From positions 38,674,732-38,738,731 of the forward strand of contig NC_026657.2 of assembly GCF_000004075.3 (NCBI RefSeq): 64,000 bases of DNA, in the 5' to 3' direction. This stretch comes from Cucumis sativus (Eukaryota; Streptophyta; Magnoliopsida; Cucurbitales; Cucurbitaceae). Positions within the stretch are counted from its first letter, which is position 1. Each line of letters starts with the position of its first letter. The notes under the pieces were generated by a model. The model saw only the letters and a program-made list of their open reading frames with translations. It was not told the origin of the DNA and did no database searches. Shown piece after piece: positions 49,301 to 62,539 of the stretch. A program made the translations under genes and the position numbers.

Positions 49301-49925
49301 ATATCATTAATCTAACCGTTTAAATTTTTAATTTTGTTCAAAAATAGAAAAATTTAACAAATTGTTTACACCCGAACAAAACACTGAATTTCATACATCA
49401 AAGGTGGATAAAAATGTTTAAACAAAAAAAGGGAGAAAGAGAGAATAGTATTAAAATAGAGGCGTGTGTATGAAGCTATTTGATAGGCCAATACTCTTCT
49501 CTTCTTCAACCACTTGCCCACACGGATGTATCAATAAGTTCTTGTTGTGGCTGCGTGCCTATAGTTATTTTCGCTTTGAATTTGTAAACGATATTTTTTT
49601 TTTATGATGTAGGTTTATTTGATCTTGCACCGTTCGTATCAAACAGTATACTTTTTGTTTCATGAACGAGCGAAACGTTTAGCAAATTCAAATGGACAGT
49701 GATAAATCATCGTTTCAGCATTAATTGATTTTGTACCTTTACTATTTCGTATAGCATAAAATTTCCAACAATTTCAATCTTTCATTAGCTTTCCTCAAAC
49801 TTCATTATCATTGGTTTTGTATTTTTGGAACTACCAGCCCATTGCCCTTGTTCCTCGTACGAACAAGTTTTCTTGATTTTTTTTTTGTTCATAGAAAGTT
49901 GGATTTGGAAGGATTCAGAGTTTCA

Positions 49926-52900
49926 ATGGCGGGTGGATTTGGAGGAATATGCGCGGGTTTTCGTTCAATGGCGTTGACGATGTTCAACTTTGCTGTAGTT
50001 TTGGCTTTGGTTTCCGGCGAGAGAAAAATGAAGCTCGAAGGAAGTTCTGAAGATTTGAATCTGTTTCAAGGAGCTTTGAATTTCTTGTGGCAATCGGATA
50101 AAACAGGGTATCATCATGTTTGGCCTGTAAGTTGCCGTAAGAACTCTTGTTATTTATGGAGATGAAAACAAAAATCCTAGTGCAATCAAGTTTGTTTTGT
50201 TTATGTTTATGGCTATGTTTACGTTTTTCTCTAATCATTTTCATACTTCTCAAATTTGAGTTTAAAAGAAAACTTAGTTTAGATGTTTGAACTTAACTTT
50301 GAGTTGTTATGTTAGAATAATTTTTGGTTTTGAGAGTTTAACTCCTCGTGTTCATAAACTAAGTTGTTCTCCTTTTGGAGCTTTTTCCTTTGGGAACTCT
50401 TATTTTAGACTTGTTTTGATTCAGATCTAACCAATCAGTGTTTCTTTTTGGATTGTTTATGGTTTCGTTGTGAAAATGGATTTCTGTAAATTATTTTGAT
50501 TAGTGAGTTATTGTAAGACCTTTTAGAAAGGTTATATTCAAAGTTGGAAAAGGTATTGAGATTTAGGTTAGCCGTATGGCTAAACTATAGTTTATTCAAG
50601 CTTCACATAGACTTTCATCTCAAATTTGTAATGAGGTTCTTAGGTATGATCGAAATTATGAATAAGACCATGAGAAAAGTGAATGAATTAATTGTATATT
50701 TTAATATTGTTTGCAGGAAATGGCATTTGGGTGGCAGATTGTAGTTGGTTCTGTTATTGGATTTATGGGTGCTGCATTTGGAAGTGTAGGAGGTGTTGGT
50801 GGTGGGGGAATTTATGTTCCTATGCTTAGTTTAATCATTGGGTTCGATCCAAAATCATCTACAGCTATATCGAAATGTATGAGGAATGATCTTTGTAATA
50901 TCAAATCGGCTCGAATCTGCTCAGGATTTGTTCTTAATATGTCTAATTTGTATAGTTTTTCTTGATTCTTTTGTTTTCTTAAGGTATGATAATGGGAGCA
51001 GCAGCATCAACCGTCTATTATAATCTTAAACTAAGACATCCAACACTTGAACTTCCTATCATTGACTATGATTTGGTTCTTCTTATCATGCCTATGCTCA
51101 TGTTGGGCATCAGCGTTGGGGTAGTTTTTAATGTCATATTTGCTGATTGGATGGTTACTGTCCTCCTTATCGTTCTCTTCTTAGGTAATGTAGAGACGTA
51201 TCTCATTCAACTTCATACTGAATGATTTCGTTCTGCTCTGTTAATCTTCTGGCTGATATTTGTGTTTTGTAGCTACGTCAACGAAATCGTTTTTGAAGGG
51301 TGTTGAAACTTGGAAGAAGGAAACCATAATGAAAACGGTCAGTACTTAAACTTGGAACTTCAAGTTTCTTCTGCATGTAGTTTCGATTATATGGTTAAAA
51401 TAAAATTTGTGGTGCTGTAAACTGTAAAGTCCTTTGATCATACATTGTTGTTTTTTAACAATATTGGATGCCATTTCTTTTCAACTTTTAGGAGGCTGCT
51501 AGGCGTGCTGAATCAAATGGTGAGACAATTTACTGTTTATCTTATCAAGATGGTGATAATCCTTGTTCTTATTTCATATTCCACCTTTTGTAAAATTAGA
51601 TATTCAAGCCGATACAGCATATGCTCCTCTTCCCAGTGGACCGAGCCATAGGCCTGAAACGAACAACACTGATCGAGAGGTAAGTTCATTCATAGTTATA
51701 GATGATGACATAATTGAATGTGCTGTATCATGTTAACGTAGATTATTTTATGATAAAGAAGTATCTATTGTAAGATATGTTTATGCCAGATATGTTTTGG
51801 TTGTATCTTGGTCTTGGTGTAGATCATCTGCCCTCTTTCATTAGTATATCTTTACAACCCTCTTGTACTATTGGAGAGATTTTATGAACTCTTGAAATTC
51901 CCCTTTTCTAATTTCATTCCATGAACGAAATTGTTTCTTTTCTGTATATTTTACCAAACAAAAGATTACCAGAAATGAGAATGCTGAATTATGATTGAAA
52001 TGGCAGGTTCCAATTCTCGAGAACGTGTATTGGAAAGAAATGGGTCTTCTTTTATTAGTTTGGTTTGCATTTCTTGCAATACAGATTACCAAGGTTTTTG
52101 CCTCTTCTTTCCATTTTCAACATCAACTCTTTACTCTTGATTTGGCAATCTCAATAATCTGTCCCTCTCTTGTTGGAAACAGAAGCATTCACCCAATTGT
52201 TCATGGGAATACTGGCTACTGAACTTCCTGCAGGTAAGTTCGCTGATCCTCTTCCAAATTCTCTTGTGCTTTTTCTTGTCGATTTCTTGTTTAACCAAAA
52301 ATTGCTCTGCAGGTACCAATTGCTTTTGGTGTATCTGGTTATGAAGCAGTTGGTTTGTACAAAGGAAAGAGAAAAATTGCATCTCTGGGAAATCAGAAGA
52401 CAGATTTTCGAATTTACCAGCTTGTTCTATATTGCTTCATGGGCATAATAGCTGGAGTTGTTGGTGGGCTACTTGGTCTTGGTGGAGGATTTATCATGGG
52501 TCCACTGTTTCTGGAGCTCGGCATTCCCCCTCAGGTAACATTTCTGTTACCTCGATACGCGATATTAAAATCTTGCTTATGCTTTTTTGTCTATGGTATT
52601 GGGGGACTCTGAGTCCAGGGTAAATTATGACCTTACAACCAAAGGGACCGGTGAGGCACATGCACTCTGCCATCAACTTTTGGTCGAGGATTTAATAATT
52701 ATTTTAAAAAATTATGAGATATTTGAATTTTTATAAATAGAACAAAATATCACTCTTATATATACAATAGGCTAGGGATATTTTTAAAAATAGCAAAATA
52801 AATTATAATATTTATAATCTATAGCAAAATTTTGGATTCTATCCGTGATAGAAACTGATAGACTTCTTTTACTGCCTATCAATGTATAGAAGCATATCAT

Positions 52901-54422
52901 TTTCAATGTCTGTTATTGATAGAATCTGAAATTTTGTTATATGTTGTAAATATTTTATCAAATTTGCTATTTTTAACGATTATCCAAGATACTACTATCA
53001 TCTATTAGGTTTATGCATTTGTAACTCACAATCTTGTATCTTGGGTCTAATAAATTCTTTTAACTTCATAAATATTTTGTGGCTCCAACAATTTTTTATT
53101 TTGTTAGAGATTCATATCTTATTCCACGTCTTACAAATTTAACAAATTTATTAGACATAAAATTGATTATGTTCCATTTGATTCGTAAATTATAAATATT
53201 TTAAGCCAAGTACAAAAGTCTTAGTTTTTGTCTATTAAATAAATTGTTAGCCCAAAAATGTATTTTAACGCAAACTTCTAAATTCAAATTGATTTCCTTT
53301 TGGCTAGTGGGACCCATCTATAAACCATAGTGATGTTACGTGATTGGGTTAAAAGTTTGATCTCTAAACTTTCGTATATGTATCGTGAATATGTCAATAC
53401 TCTATTAGACACATAAAAAATTTCGATATTCATTAGACAATTAAAAATTTGAAGACTTAATAGTAAACACAAAATCAAACATTTTGAACCATGTTATTAT
53501 ATACTTTCGAAAGTTTAAGAACCTATTAGATACAAAATTATAATTGATCTATTCATAGTTGATGGACAATTAGGATTGGTTTCTTTTTTTGGTTCTTTGA
53601 GGATGGGAGTACATTGTTGAATTAGGATCCCACCTACTTGTTTGCTTTCAAAATCTGAGACATCGTGGGTAGACTATAGATCCCACCAAAGTTTAACTTT
53701 TCTTCACCTTTGCTTTGCAGGTATCAAGTGCTTCAGCAACTTTTGGAATGACATTCTCCTCATCGATGTCTGTTATACAATACTATCTTCTTAACCGTTT
53801 CCCCGTTCCTTATGGTAAATCAATTCCATCTCACGTTGCAATTATCTTTCTGTTAAAGAGTGTACAGACAAAGTTTCACGTTGGCTAGGAAAGTGGAGAG
53901 ATATTTATGGTAAATGAGCGAGGGACTTTCTGATCAAATTAAAAGCAAATTATGAGGGTTTATGCTATCTGTTTTCTAGATTTTCAGGATCTCTAAAGTG
54001 AACCACACGTTATAATCAATCCTAGAAATTTCCATTTCTCATTCCTCTAAAGTTTTCAATCTATCGATTTACTGAGCAAGGTTGTAATGTTTTTTGCACA
54101 GCTCTTTACTTCACCATTGTGGCCGCCGTAGCTGCATTTGTTGGACAGCACGTAATCAGAAAACTGATCCTTTTGATTGGAAGAGCATCTTTAATTATCT
54201 TCATTTTGTCCTTCACAATATTCGTCAGTGCACTCTCTCTAGGTGAAATATCATACACAAGCAAACTGCTTTATGCAATGTTCCTCAATATGATAATTTA
54301 ACTAAATCTGAAATCAATTCTGGTTTGGTTTGATAGGTGGAGTTGGAATCTCGAAGATGATAGGACAAATTCAGCGACATGAATACATGGGATTCGAAAA
54401 TCTGTGCAAATATGATGCATAA
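49926..54422 (+). CDS. Sulfite exporter TauE/SafE family membrane protein
   Basis: TauE/SafE (DUF81) family: bacterial members export sulfite or organosulfonates; plant substrates are uncertain. Twelve exons: 49926-50126, 50717-50876, 50984-51184, 51273-51337, 51492-51519, 51600-51679, 52007-52093, 52183-52233, 52313-52534, 53721-53814, 54102-54242, 54337-54422. Frames join to 471 residues (Arabidopsis homologue about 476). The N-terminus has a signal-like hydrophobic segment ([12 protein letters not shown]). Two glycine-rich repeats mark the family: [20 protein letters not shown] and [19 protein letters not shown], each starting a half of the transporter; a cytosolic linker (about residues 195-255) lies between. 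Exon 8 ([17 protein letters not shown]) is short and its frame differs from longer open frames there. Intron 10 is 1.2 kb and carries a MITE. Confidence 0.94.
52774..52986. mobile_element. MITE-like element, copy 3 of 3, in TauE intron 10
   Basis: The clearest copy: left end TTTTTAAAAATAGCAAAATA through GCAAAATTTTGGATTCTATC; the right end in reverse reads GTTAAAAATAGCAAATTTGA through AACAAAATTTCAGATTCTATC. Inverted ends of about 65 bp surround an 85-bp centre with GATAGAAACTGATAGAC and TATTGATAGAATCTG. No coding capacity. Confidence 0.75.
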
Positions 54423-57400
54423 GGTATAGCCTCCTGGGAAAGAAATGTGATCTAGTAATTGTTTTTGAAATTCTTGTGATTAAGTTGGAACTTTTGTCCA
54501 TTAAATTCGATGGCTAAGATGCTAAAATTAATTGATTTACATCATTAGGGCAGTTTGTCATATGGGCCTCGACAGCCTAGAAAGCAGAAATGTATATTCT
54601 AGTTTGGGAAAAAGCAGTCTCAGAAATATGTGCACTTGAATGTGCCCGGAAGTAGATTTTCAATATTACTTTTCCTATTCACCATGCATTTTTGGATTGG
54701 GTTCTCGAATTCTTTCTGAGTAACGATGTTTTAATTAAGACTTAGTTTGTTAACCCTTTAATTTTTAGTTCTACTTTTTTAAACTTAAGCTTGTTGATAC
54801 TATTTTTACTCCTAAGTTTCTTTTTTGTCTCGTCCTCTTGCTATTTTACTTATTAGCATTAGTTCAGCTGATTAGGGCATTATACATAAAATTTACCATT
54901 GATGAATCTGGAGAGTTTGTGAACTTTCAATTTGGACATTGGAGTTAAAACAATTGTTACTTTTTTCTGTTCTATGGATTACAAATAGTCAAAATACAAA
55001 GTTGTGCTAGTACTTAAAGAGAAAACTGATACATTCAGTTGGGTTTATGTTAATTGGTGACTAAATGTATATGTATATAATTAGTTGGTACCAATTAAAT
55101 TTTGAACTGCACCAAACGATTTCTGTCGTTTAAGAGTTAATTATCGACATTTTTATCGGAGCAATGCATTGTATATAGAAAATATTTTATATGTTGAAAT
55201 ACAATCCTTCATTCTCTTTTATTAATGGTTGATTTTAAATTTGACAAATCTTAAGTATTTATAAATATAGCCAAATACTAATATGGAATTTGCTATATTG
55301 ATAAATATTTTCAACAATTTTATCTTTTAAAACAATTTCTTATTAATAAATCAAACTCATTATAAAACTGATCTTCAAGACTAGGACTATAAAATTACGA
55401 ATAGAAGTATACTATTTCTCTTTTCAATTATTTTGTAATAAGTAATTTATTTTTTGTTTCTTTCTCTCTCTGGTTCAAAACTCTTCCTTCTTTCTTTTGT
55501 ATTTTTTGCCCTCCCACTACTTTTTCTTCATTCTTTTATTTGCTTTGTCTTGTATATTATTTATATTTTGTTCTTATTTAATTATGTAGAGTTTTTAATA
55601 CAATGTTTTGTGTTGCATTATTGTTAAATAATATAGGGTCAATTGTAATTTCTTTTCCTTCTCGGCTTTGAGTTTGTTTAGAATGGTTCTCTAATTATTG
55701 TAAATGATAAATTTGTCTAAATAAAATAAGTTGGGAGCACCAATGTGAGTAAATCAATTATATTAATATTGATTGAATCACCCAATCATATTATCTTTCT
55801 TGACTTACAAATCAAGAACTTTAATTTTTGTCCAATAACTTATATATATATAAATATATTTGTTTTAACTTAAAATAATCTTACTTCTAAATTTTTATAT
55901 AAGTTTTCACAATATTTTATGTGTTTCCATGGTATTGACATGGTGGTCAATTGAGTCACTGACCCTAATAAAGACATTGATATTTTCATACTTGGTTTAC
56001 AAATTTACAAAAAAAAAAAAAAAACCTAATTATAATAATAAAATCTTGGTTAAAAAATGAAATAGTTAGAAAAGATAGCTCTAAAATATTCTACATTTAA
56101 TCATTAAAATTTTAAATTTTGAGTTTAATCTCAATTTAGTAGTAAGTTTTAAAATATAGCAATTTTTTTTTTATTAAAATTTGAGTTTTATCTCAATTTA
56201 ATCCTAAGTTCTAAAATATAGCAATTTTTTAAAAGTTTTATTTGAATTTGGTTCGAAGGTTTCAAGATTTTTTTTTTCTTTTTACTAAATTCAATTTGGC
56301 TTTAGTATAAATGTTTATTAATTAATTAAACAAAATTATAATTAACTAAATTTCACTATTTTTCATCTTGTCTAAATTCAATTATCGTTATTTTAAAATA
56401 ATTAATAGACATTGATGTGAATGGTTGAAATTGTATATTTAATGAGAAATCGATGTTAAAACTGTAAAATCTCAAATCATAGACCAAGTTGAAATAAAAT
56501 TCAATTTTCAAAAGTAAAATTGTAATACTTTGAAGTCTAAATACTAAATTGAAACTAAACTCAAAATTTAAGGACTAAAACCTCCTACCAATCTGGAATG
56601 AAAATTAGTGTAAACCTAATGAGATTTCTTTGATGGACTAATCATAATTGACTTGAATGCAAATGTTACTAAATGTCTTTATACTAGTTTACTTAAAATT
56701 ACGAATATGTCATATTTGCTGCTTGATTCTAACAATAATGATAATGGTAATGGTAAAATTTAAAAGTGACAACAAATTCATAATTATAACTATAAAGTTA
56801 AAGGTAATGAGTCTCATACAAGTTTCAAACTAAATCAAATTGACGACCTCCTACCCTCTCAATCAAATTATATTCTTTGATTACTTACTTGAGATAGACC
56901 TTACATTTCGTTACAATTATGAAACACAAGTAATTAAACATCATTAATTTGTATAACCTATTTTTAAAGTATAAAGTAGAGTGATAGTTGTGATTATACT
57001 CTCAAATTTTCTAGAGTAAAAAATGAATTTTCAAACTTAGGTTAAAATTGGATCCTCGAACTTACAATAATCGTAAGAATCAAATCTCAAAATGGTAAAA
57101 ATTAAACATTCAAACATATATAGTTATATACAATTATATACATACATAGATATGTATGTATTCAGATTCATAACATTCAACATTCTATTTTTTAATATAA
57201 TTACAAAACATGAATTCTCCTCGGTGAAAGTAAAGTGTAACACCAATTATTATAGAAGATACTGGAGAATGCATGCTTTTAGAGAGTAATATATTATTCA
57301 CATATGATATTATAGATCTAAGAATAACATAAAATGATCCAAGAGTCCAAAAAAAAAAAAAAAACGAATAGGAGTTTGTCCCAAATTGTAAAGAACACGA

Positions 57401-58335
57401 AAAAATAAACATAGAAATTTAGATGAGTATTGAGAGAGTTTAAACCAGAGTTTTTGTACAAATGACCTGATCTTAAGCGTTTATAACATTTTGCTTACAT
57501 CATAACTCACTATCCCATTTTGTTAATTTACTGCGTTAGATATGACATGCATATCATCCTAACGTGATCAGTGACCATCCTTATTGTCATCTTCATCTTT
57601 AAATCTAACAAATTAAGTAGAAGAAGAATAAGAAGCACAACAAACATTCTTGGTATTGCATTAAGAATGACCTTATAGCCATATCATGATATTCATTTTT
57701 ATCAACAAAAAATTTACTAACTGTGTGAGAGAAAAAGACACACAATATAAACATCACACTAGGATGATACAAAGCATTGGAGTGATACATATGACTATAT
57801 CTAATTTGACAAAATGAGATAATAAGTTATGAGGCAAGCAAAACACTTTCACGAAAGACTATCCTTACAAAGATCTCACGATAAGAGAAAGAATATAAAA
57901 AAAATAATAAATATTTTTTAAATGTAAGAACATATATATTTCCTAAATATATATAACAAAATTTTAAATTTTATGTTATATATATTAATGTAACTGTTAG
58001 CACAATAAAAATTTATTTGATATCCATTTAAAATTTTGGTTTACTATATTTGAAAACAACTGTTATCTTTAATTTACAAGTTTTTTTTATTTAAGGAAAG
58101 TTTATGTTGAAGTTTATACATTAAACAAACATAAACTCGAGGATTAAACTATAATTTAAAGGAATATTATTCTACGCTATCCTGGAGGGTGGTATATCAG
58201 CGTCCTGTTAAAAGATTCAAAATCACACGCAACTCGCTAGAGGGCTAATCTCTCTCTATTTTTCCCCAAATTGAAAACCCTAATTCATTCCATTCTCTCC
58301 ATTTCTGAGAGTTGAGCAAACGAAATCGAAGCACC
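54423..58335. other. Intergenic DNA between TauE and CCDC25 genes
   Basis: TauE 3' UTR, then AT-rich spacer with no supported gene. It includes a two-copy tandem repeat of about 62 bp at 56110-56230 (GAGTTTAATCTCAATTTAG / GAGTTTTATCTCAATTTAA, each with AAAATATAGCAATTTTTT). Scattered phrases such as CTCAAAATTTAAGGACTAAA recall decayed plant repeats but cannot be assigned. The CCDC25 promoter is at the right end. Confidence 0.5.
56110..56230. repeat. 62-bp tandem repeat
   Basis: Two adjacent diverged copies, each ending in AAAATATAGCAATTTTTT. Confidence 0.65.
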
Positions 58336-60945
58336 ATGGTCTTCTATTTCAAAGCCCGGCCTGACGTCGGCGATTACACCATTTTCATGGGGCTTGACAA
58401 GTACGAGAACGAGGAGCTCATCAAATACGGCTTCATCGAGGATATTTGGTAATCTTTCCTCTATCTCTCTTTGTTATTTATGTTTCTTTCGCGGCTTGTT
58501 GTTTGATGTCAATTTCATTGAGAAATGGTTGTAAATGGTTTCTCTTGATTAATCAAGTCGGGGGATAAAGTGCTGCTGATGTTTACTTTCTTCGTTGATG
58601 TATTTGGAAATTGATATTCGATTTTCTTTTTTGAGTTTAAAGGTAAATCAATCTGGTTGGTTGTTTTTTGTTCTGATTTAAATCAATTTCCTTCCCTTTG
58701 TAGAGCTTTATGAAACTGAAATTGAATACATTTGAGGATGTCTGGCGGATTATGAAGAGAATGAAATGAGTTTCCTGTCTTCATTGATATCTGGATTTTT
58801 CATTGCACAATCTTTTATTAAGTGATACAGGACTCGGACTTATCATGGTCTTGACCACTGTTTTAAAAACCCTGGTGTGCCTAGGCTTAAGGCACAGGTT
58901 TGGCGCCTTGTCTTGAAAAAGCAAGGCTCACAAACTAAGGCGCGCCTGCCTTCTGGGATGCCAAACGTCTCAAAGCCTGTACCTTGGGGCTTTTTCATTA
59001 TTTTTAGAAAATCGTAATAATTGGAGGTTTTCCCCCTTATTTTTAATATGGAACAATTAAATTTAGTAAGACTAAATGAAATTTTCTTGTGTTAGAGAGG
59101 GTTTTTCCCCCATATTTCTATTCAACTATGTTTTCACTCCTCAATATAGTACTTTTATATATAATGTGCCTCACAAAAAAAATCCATTTGTTTTTCACCT
59201 TGTACTTGAGTCCTAGAAGACCATTGCTCTTTATTGCACCTTGAACTTTAAAAATTACTGACTGTTTTGTGGCATTAAGAACTAAGGGGTTATCATTTAG
59301 TCTTTTGTATCTAGTTTTTGTTTTAGGGAGGACTTGGCTTAAGTTTTCTTCTATTCACAATGATTGTTTTGTGCAGGTTCCATGTGGACAAGATGTCATC
59401 TGCTCATGTATATGTGAGACTGCAAAAAGGGCAGACCATTGATGATATTAGTGAAGGGTTGCTGGAGGATTGTGCCCAGCTTGTAAAAGCAAATTCTATT
59501 CAAGGTAAAATTTGAACAGTTTTCTAGAAAATAGGAAAATGTTAGCTCTTGACGTGGTGAAATATGTTTGTTTTTTCATATATCAAACCTTTAAAATACA
59601 TGTGCCTGTTTCTGAATTGTGTCACGAGGTAGAGAATATTGACTATTATCATTTTTATCTGTGACAGGAAACAAGGTGAACAACATCGATGTTGTGTATA
59701 CACCTTGGTCCAATTTGAAGAAAACTGCTTCGATGGATGTTGGCCAAGTTGGTTTTCATAACCCCAAGATGGTAAGCTTAATTGTTTTAGTTTGGCAAGT
59801 GGATATGTCCATAAGCATTTTGTTTTATTTTATCTTTCCTTTTTCTTTTTAAGTATTTATGGTTCTTTTATGGATGGGAATATTCAAGGTGATTCACAAA
59901 GCCTTTTTCATACAAAATTCAGGTCCGAACTGTGAGGGTGGAAAAACGGATCAATGACATTGTCAATAGATTGAACAGAACTAAAGTGGAAAGGAAGCCT
60001 GATTTGAAAGGTAAATTGGAAATGGCGTTTTTGTTGAAATTTTCCAGTGGCATACATGATACATCAAACATATCATGGTCGTCCCATCTTCACATCATCA
60101 CATGCATATGTACTAGTAAAACAGTTGACAAGCACTTTGTTTTTCATTATACAGCCGAACGTGAAGCAGTGAATGCAGCTGAAAGAGCAGAGAGGAAGCA
60201 ACACTTGAGAGATAAGGTTGGTGACAACTTTTTGTTCGGTCTCTGAAATTACTCCTTTTGTCGGTCTACATCTTGGATTTTTATATTTCAACATTGCCCT
60301 CTACCCCAAGGGAGAAAAATATTTTTTCCAGAATCTAGTTGATACATATGCATATGAACTGGTTACTATTTTATCCCAAATCGGTATGTATGGGATGAGC
60401 CCTGACTTCTATATGTTACTAAAGGAAAGTACACACATAGAAATAAAAACAATCGTATTTTCATGATGGCCTTAGCTTAGCTTTTCCTTCACACACATAA
60501 GCAAAATAAAGAAACTGGTGGATTTAAAGCTCCTGTATTTTCTACGTAGACATTCTTACTCTAACGTTGTACTTTACTCTATAATTGTTTTGCTTCACAA
60601 GTCTAGAAGTGTTTATCTAGCAATTGTATGTTTAGATATTTGCTAGTGAGTATAACCATATTGACCATTGCTAGCAATATATTTTTTCGCCATTAAACCA
60701 ATGTTCTCAGACCTGGTTTTGTTTGCTAGGTGGTTTTCATGAAGTATTGTGATTCTTTTCATGTCTAGTTATAGTTAAGTTTCATTTTGTAGAAACGCCG
60801 CGAGGAAATGGAAAGGTTAGAAAAAGAGAGGCAAGCAGAGTTAAGGAGCTACAAGGGTTTAATGGTGTCTGAAAAGATGACATCTAACAAACAGATTGCA
60901 GCAACAAGCAAATCACTACAAGAGCTGGAGGATGATTTCATGTGA
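58336..60945 (+). CDS. CCDC25-like protein (NFACT-R/DUF814 domain)
   Basis: Plant homologue of coiled-coil domain-containing protein 25; the NFACT-R domain is shared with ribosome-quality-control factors of the NEMF/Rqc2 family, and the plant function is not established. Six exons: 58336-58448, 59377-59504, 59668-59771, 59923-60010, 60155-60216, 60793-60945, frame open throughout, 215 residues (human about 208). ATG in a good context (GCACCATGG). The N-terminal [10 protein letters not shown] and [16 protein letters not shown] match the family start; [19 protein letters not shown] and [14 protein letters not shown] are the NFACT-R core; from about residue 145 the chain is a charged coiled coil ([30 protein letters not shown]) ending LEDDFM. 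The codon-rich, GC-rich exon 1 contrasts with its surroundings. Intron 1 carries a repeat insert. Confidence 0.95.
58865..59260. mobile_element. Candidate TIR element in CCDC25 intron 1
   Basis: A segment with GGTGTGCCTAGGCTTAAGGC and AAGGCGCGCCTGCC, typical of a dispersed plant intron repeat, is flanked by ACTGTTTT at 58857-58864 and 59261-59268. Inner ends show weak inverted similarity (TAAAAACCCTGGTG versus, in reverse, TTTTTAAAGTTCAAGGTG). Family not determined. Confidence 0.45.
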
Positions 60946-62520
60946 TCGAATTGATCCGCGGTTCAAATGCTGCAAAAACTAGCAGCAGCTAAACCTGCTC
61001 GTCCGTAGAGATGGCCATCTGCCCAATCCAGTTTGTGGTTCTTGGCCCAAAGTTGTTCTCTCGTGAGTGAGTGATCAAATTGTCTTTAGCCTCGATGATA
61101 TTCAACTCTATTGTGTCTAGACACTTGATGACTATACAAATGGAAAATTGCTGTGCCTTTCAAGATAGCGGAGAAATGGTGTTCTGTAAGTTGTAATTAC
61201 TGTTACTCTTGTTTAATGATGATAAATTCAGCTCGTTTTGGCCTACTTTTTTCTTTTTCATAGTAAGAAAAAGGATGTCATTTTTCTTTTGATATGGATT
61301 TTTTCATCTAGCTTTATATTGAGTGGTGATTTTTCATTTTGGTATCTCTTTTTTTTTTGGTTGCTTGATGAACCCCACCTAGTTTCTTCCAAGGCAGGTG
61401 AAAAGCTGTCATTGAAATTTGAAAGTCTGGCGTGTTTGCTTTTAGAAAAAGTAACTTCTACTGCAAAAAAAAAAGCATTTGTTTTTCTTTGTTTCTTCCA
61501 TGTCATTTGAATGCTTTGGTTGACTATTTCTCTAAACTACGTCTCATAAAGGTAAAAGTATTGGTCGGGTAAATGTTTTGATGTGCATCGGACATTTTTT
61601 TGAAGTAGTATAGTACAAGAAATGGTAGTGAGAGAGATTTACAAACTTCTTGGATGTACACTATCAATCTCAATGGTGATGCCCTTCTTCCTTGAACTCC
61701 TAAATAAGAAACGTAGCTCTTTCATTCTTACAGTTGTGCTAAAAATATAGTACTTTGTAGAGGACATAATTTCATCCAAGTGGTGCTCCCCTTTTTAGTT
61801 CATATGAAAACAACTGTTAATTATAACAACAACAATAATAGTAATATTAATAAGATATTTATTATCATTTAAAAAAACATTGATTGTTGTATGATTCAAA
61901 ATATATATTAATTTCTTTTTTCAAAAAATGTATTAGTTTATATTTTGAACTTTTTGTGACAATTCTCGAAATTTAGGTCTTCAATTCTTTATACTTGTGT
62001 GAAAACTAAAATTAGTCGATAGTTACACTTACAAATTTCTTTAGATTTATAAACTTTGTCATTTGTAAACTATTAGCTGTAATTAATTTAAAATCACCTA
62101 AATAGAACAACTTTCTCCAAAATCTTATCAAATTAATGAAAAAACTATCACATATTTTTTTTTTAAAAAAAATAGGTGAAAAATATAGAAGGTAAAATGA
62201 AAGAAAATTATCATATTATGTTAATCGATGCATTTTAAGAAATTTTATATTATATAGTTTTTAAACAAAATAATTTAAGTGATACAAAGTCAAATATGAA
62301 GTTTTTCTTTTTTTCCAAAAGAGATATGGTGAAAAATTGGTGAAGTTTTAAAAAGATGAAATAAAGTGTGACGGAGGTCTTTTCCCGTTAAAACTTGTCC
62401 ATTACTGCAACCATTACACGTAATCATTGTCGGTAGTACGACATCTCCGCTTCACACGTGTTTCGATCTACACCGTTGAATTTCCAAACGTGCTGTCATC
62501 TTAGCCGCTGGTTTTGAATC
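60946..62520. other. CCDC25 3' UTR and intergenic spacer
   Basis: The CCDC25 3' UTR probably reaches about 61230. The rest is AT-rich with T-runs and no gene. From about 62390 the sequence becomes GC-richer with ACACGT/CACGTG-like cores (62417, 62455), the likely promoter of the right-hand gene. Confidence 0.5.
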
Positions 62521-62539
62521 CCTTTAGTCCGCCCCTTTA

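Larger units (their letters stand above)
40969..49925. other. Gene-poor AT-rich region, 9 kb
   Basis: About 40969-41340 is probably SPP 3' UTR. Beyond it I see no gene; the only open frames are short, AT-rich and without domains. Contents: (TA)n at 42863-42885, a 24-bp direct repeat TTCTAACAAATCCAACCACT at about 42896 and 42946, a MITE (45749-45884), a 68-bp tandem repeat (about 46195-46310), (TA)n at 46966-46990, and long A or T runs. The TauE gene promoter is at the right end. Confidence 0.6.

Noticed and set aside
53030-53570. Possible second repeat insertion in TauE intron 10
   Set aside because: Phrases like AAGTTTAAGAACCTATTAGATAC recall decayed plant repeats, but no ends, inverted repeats or target duplication were found.
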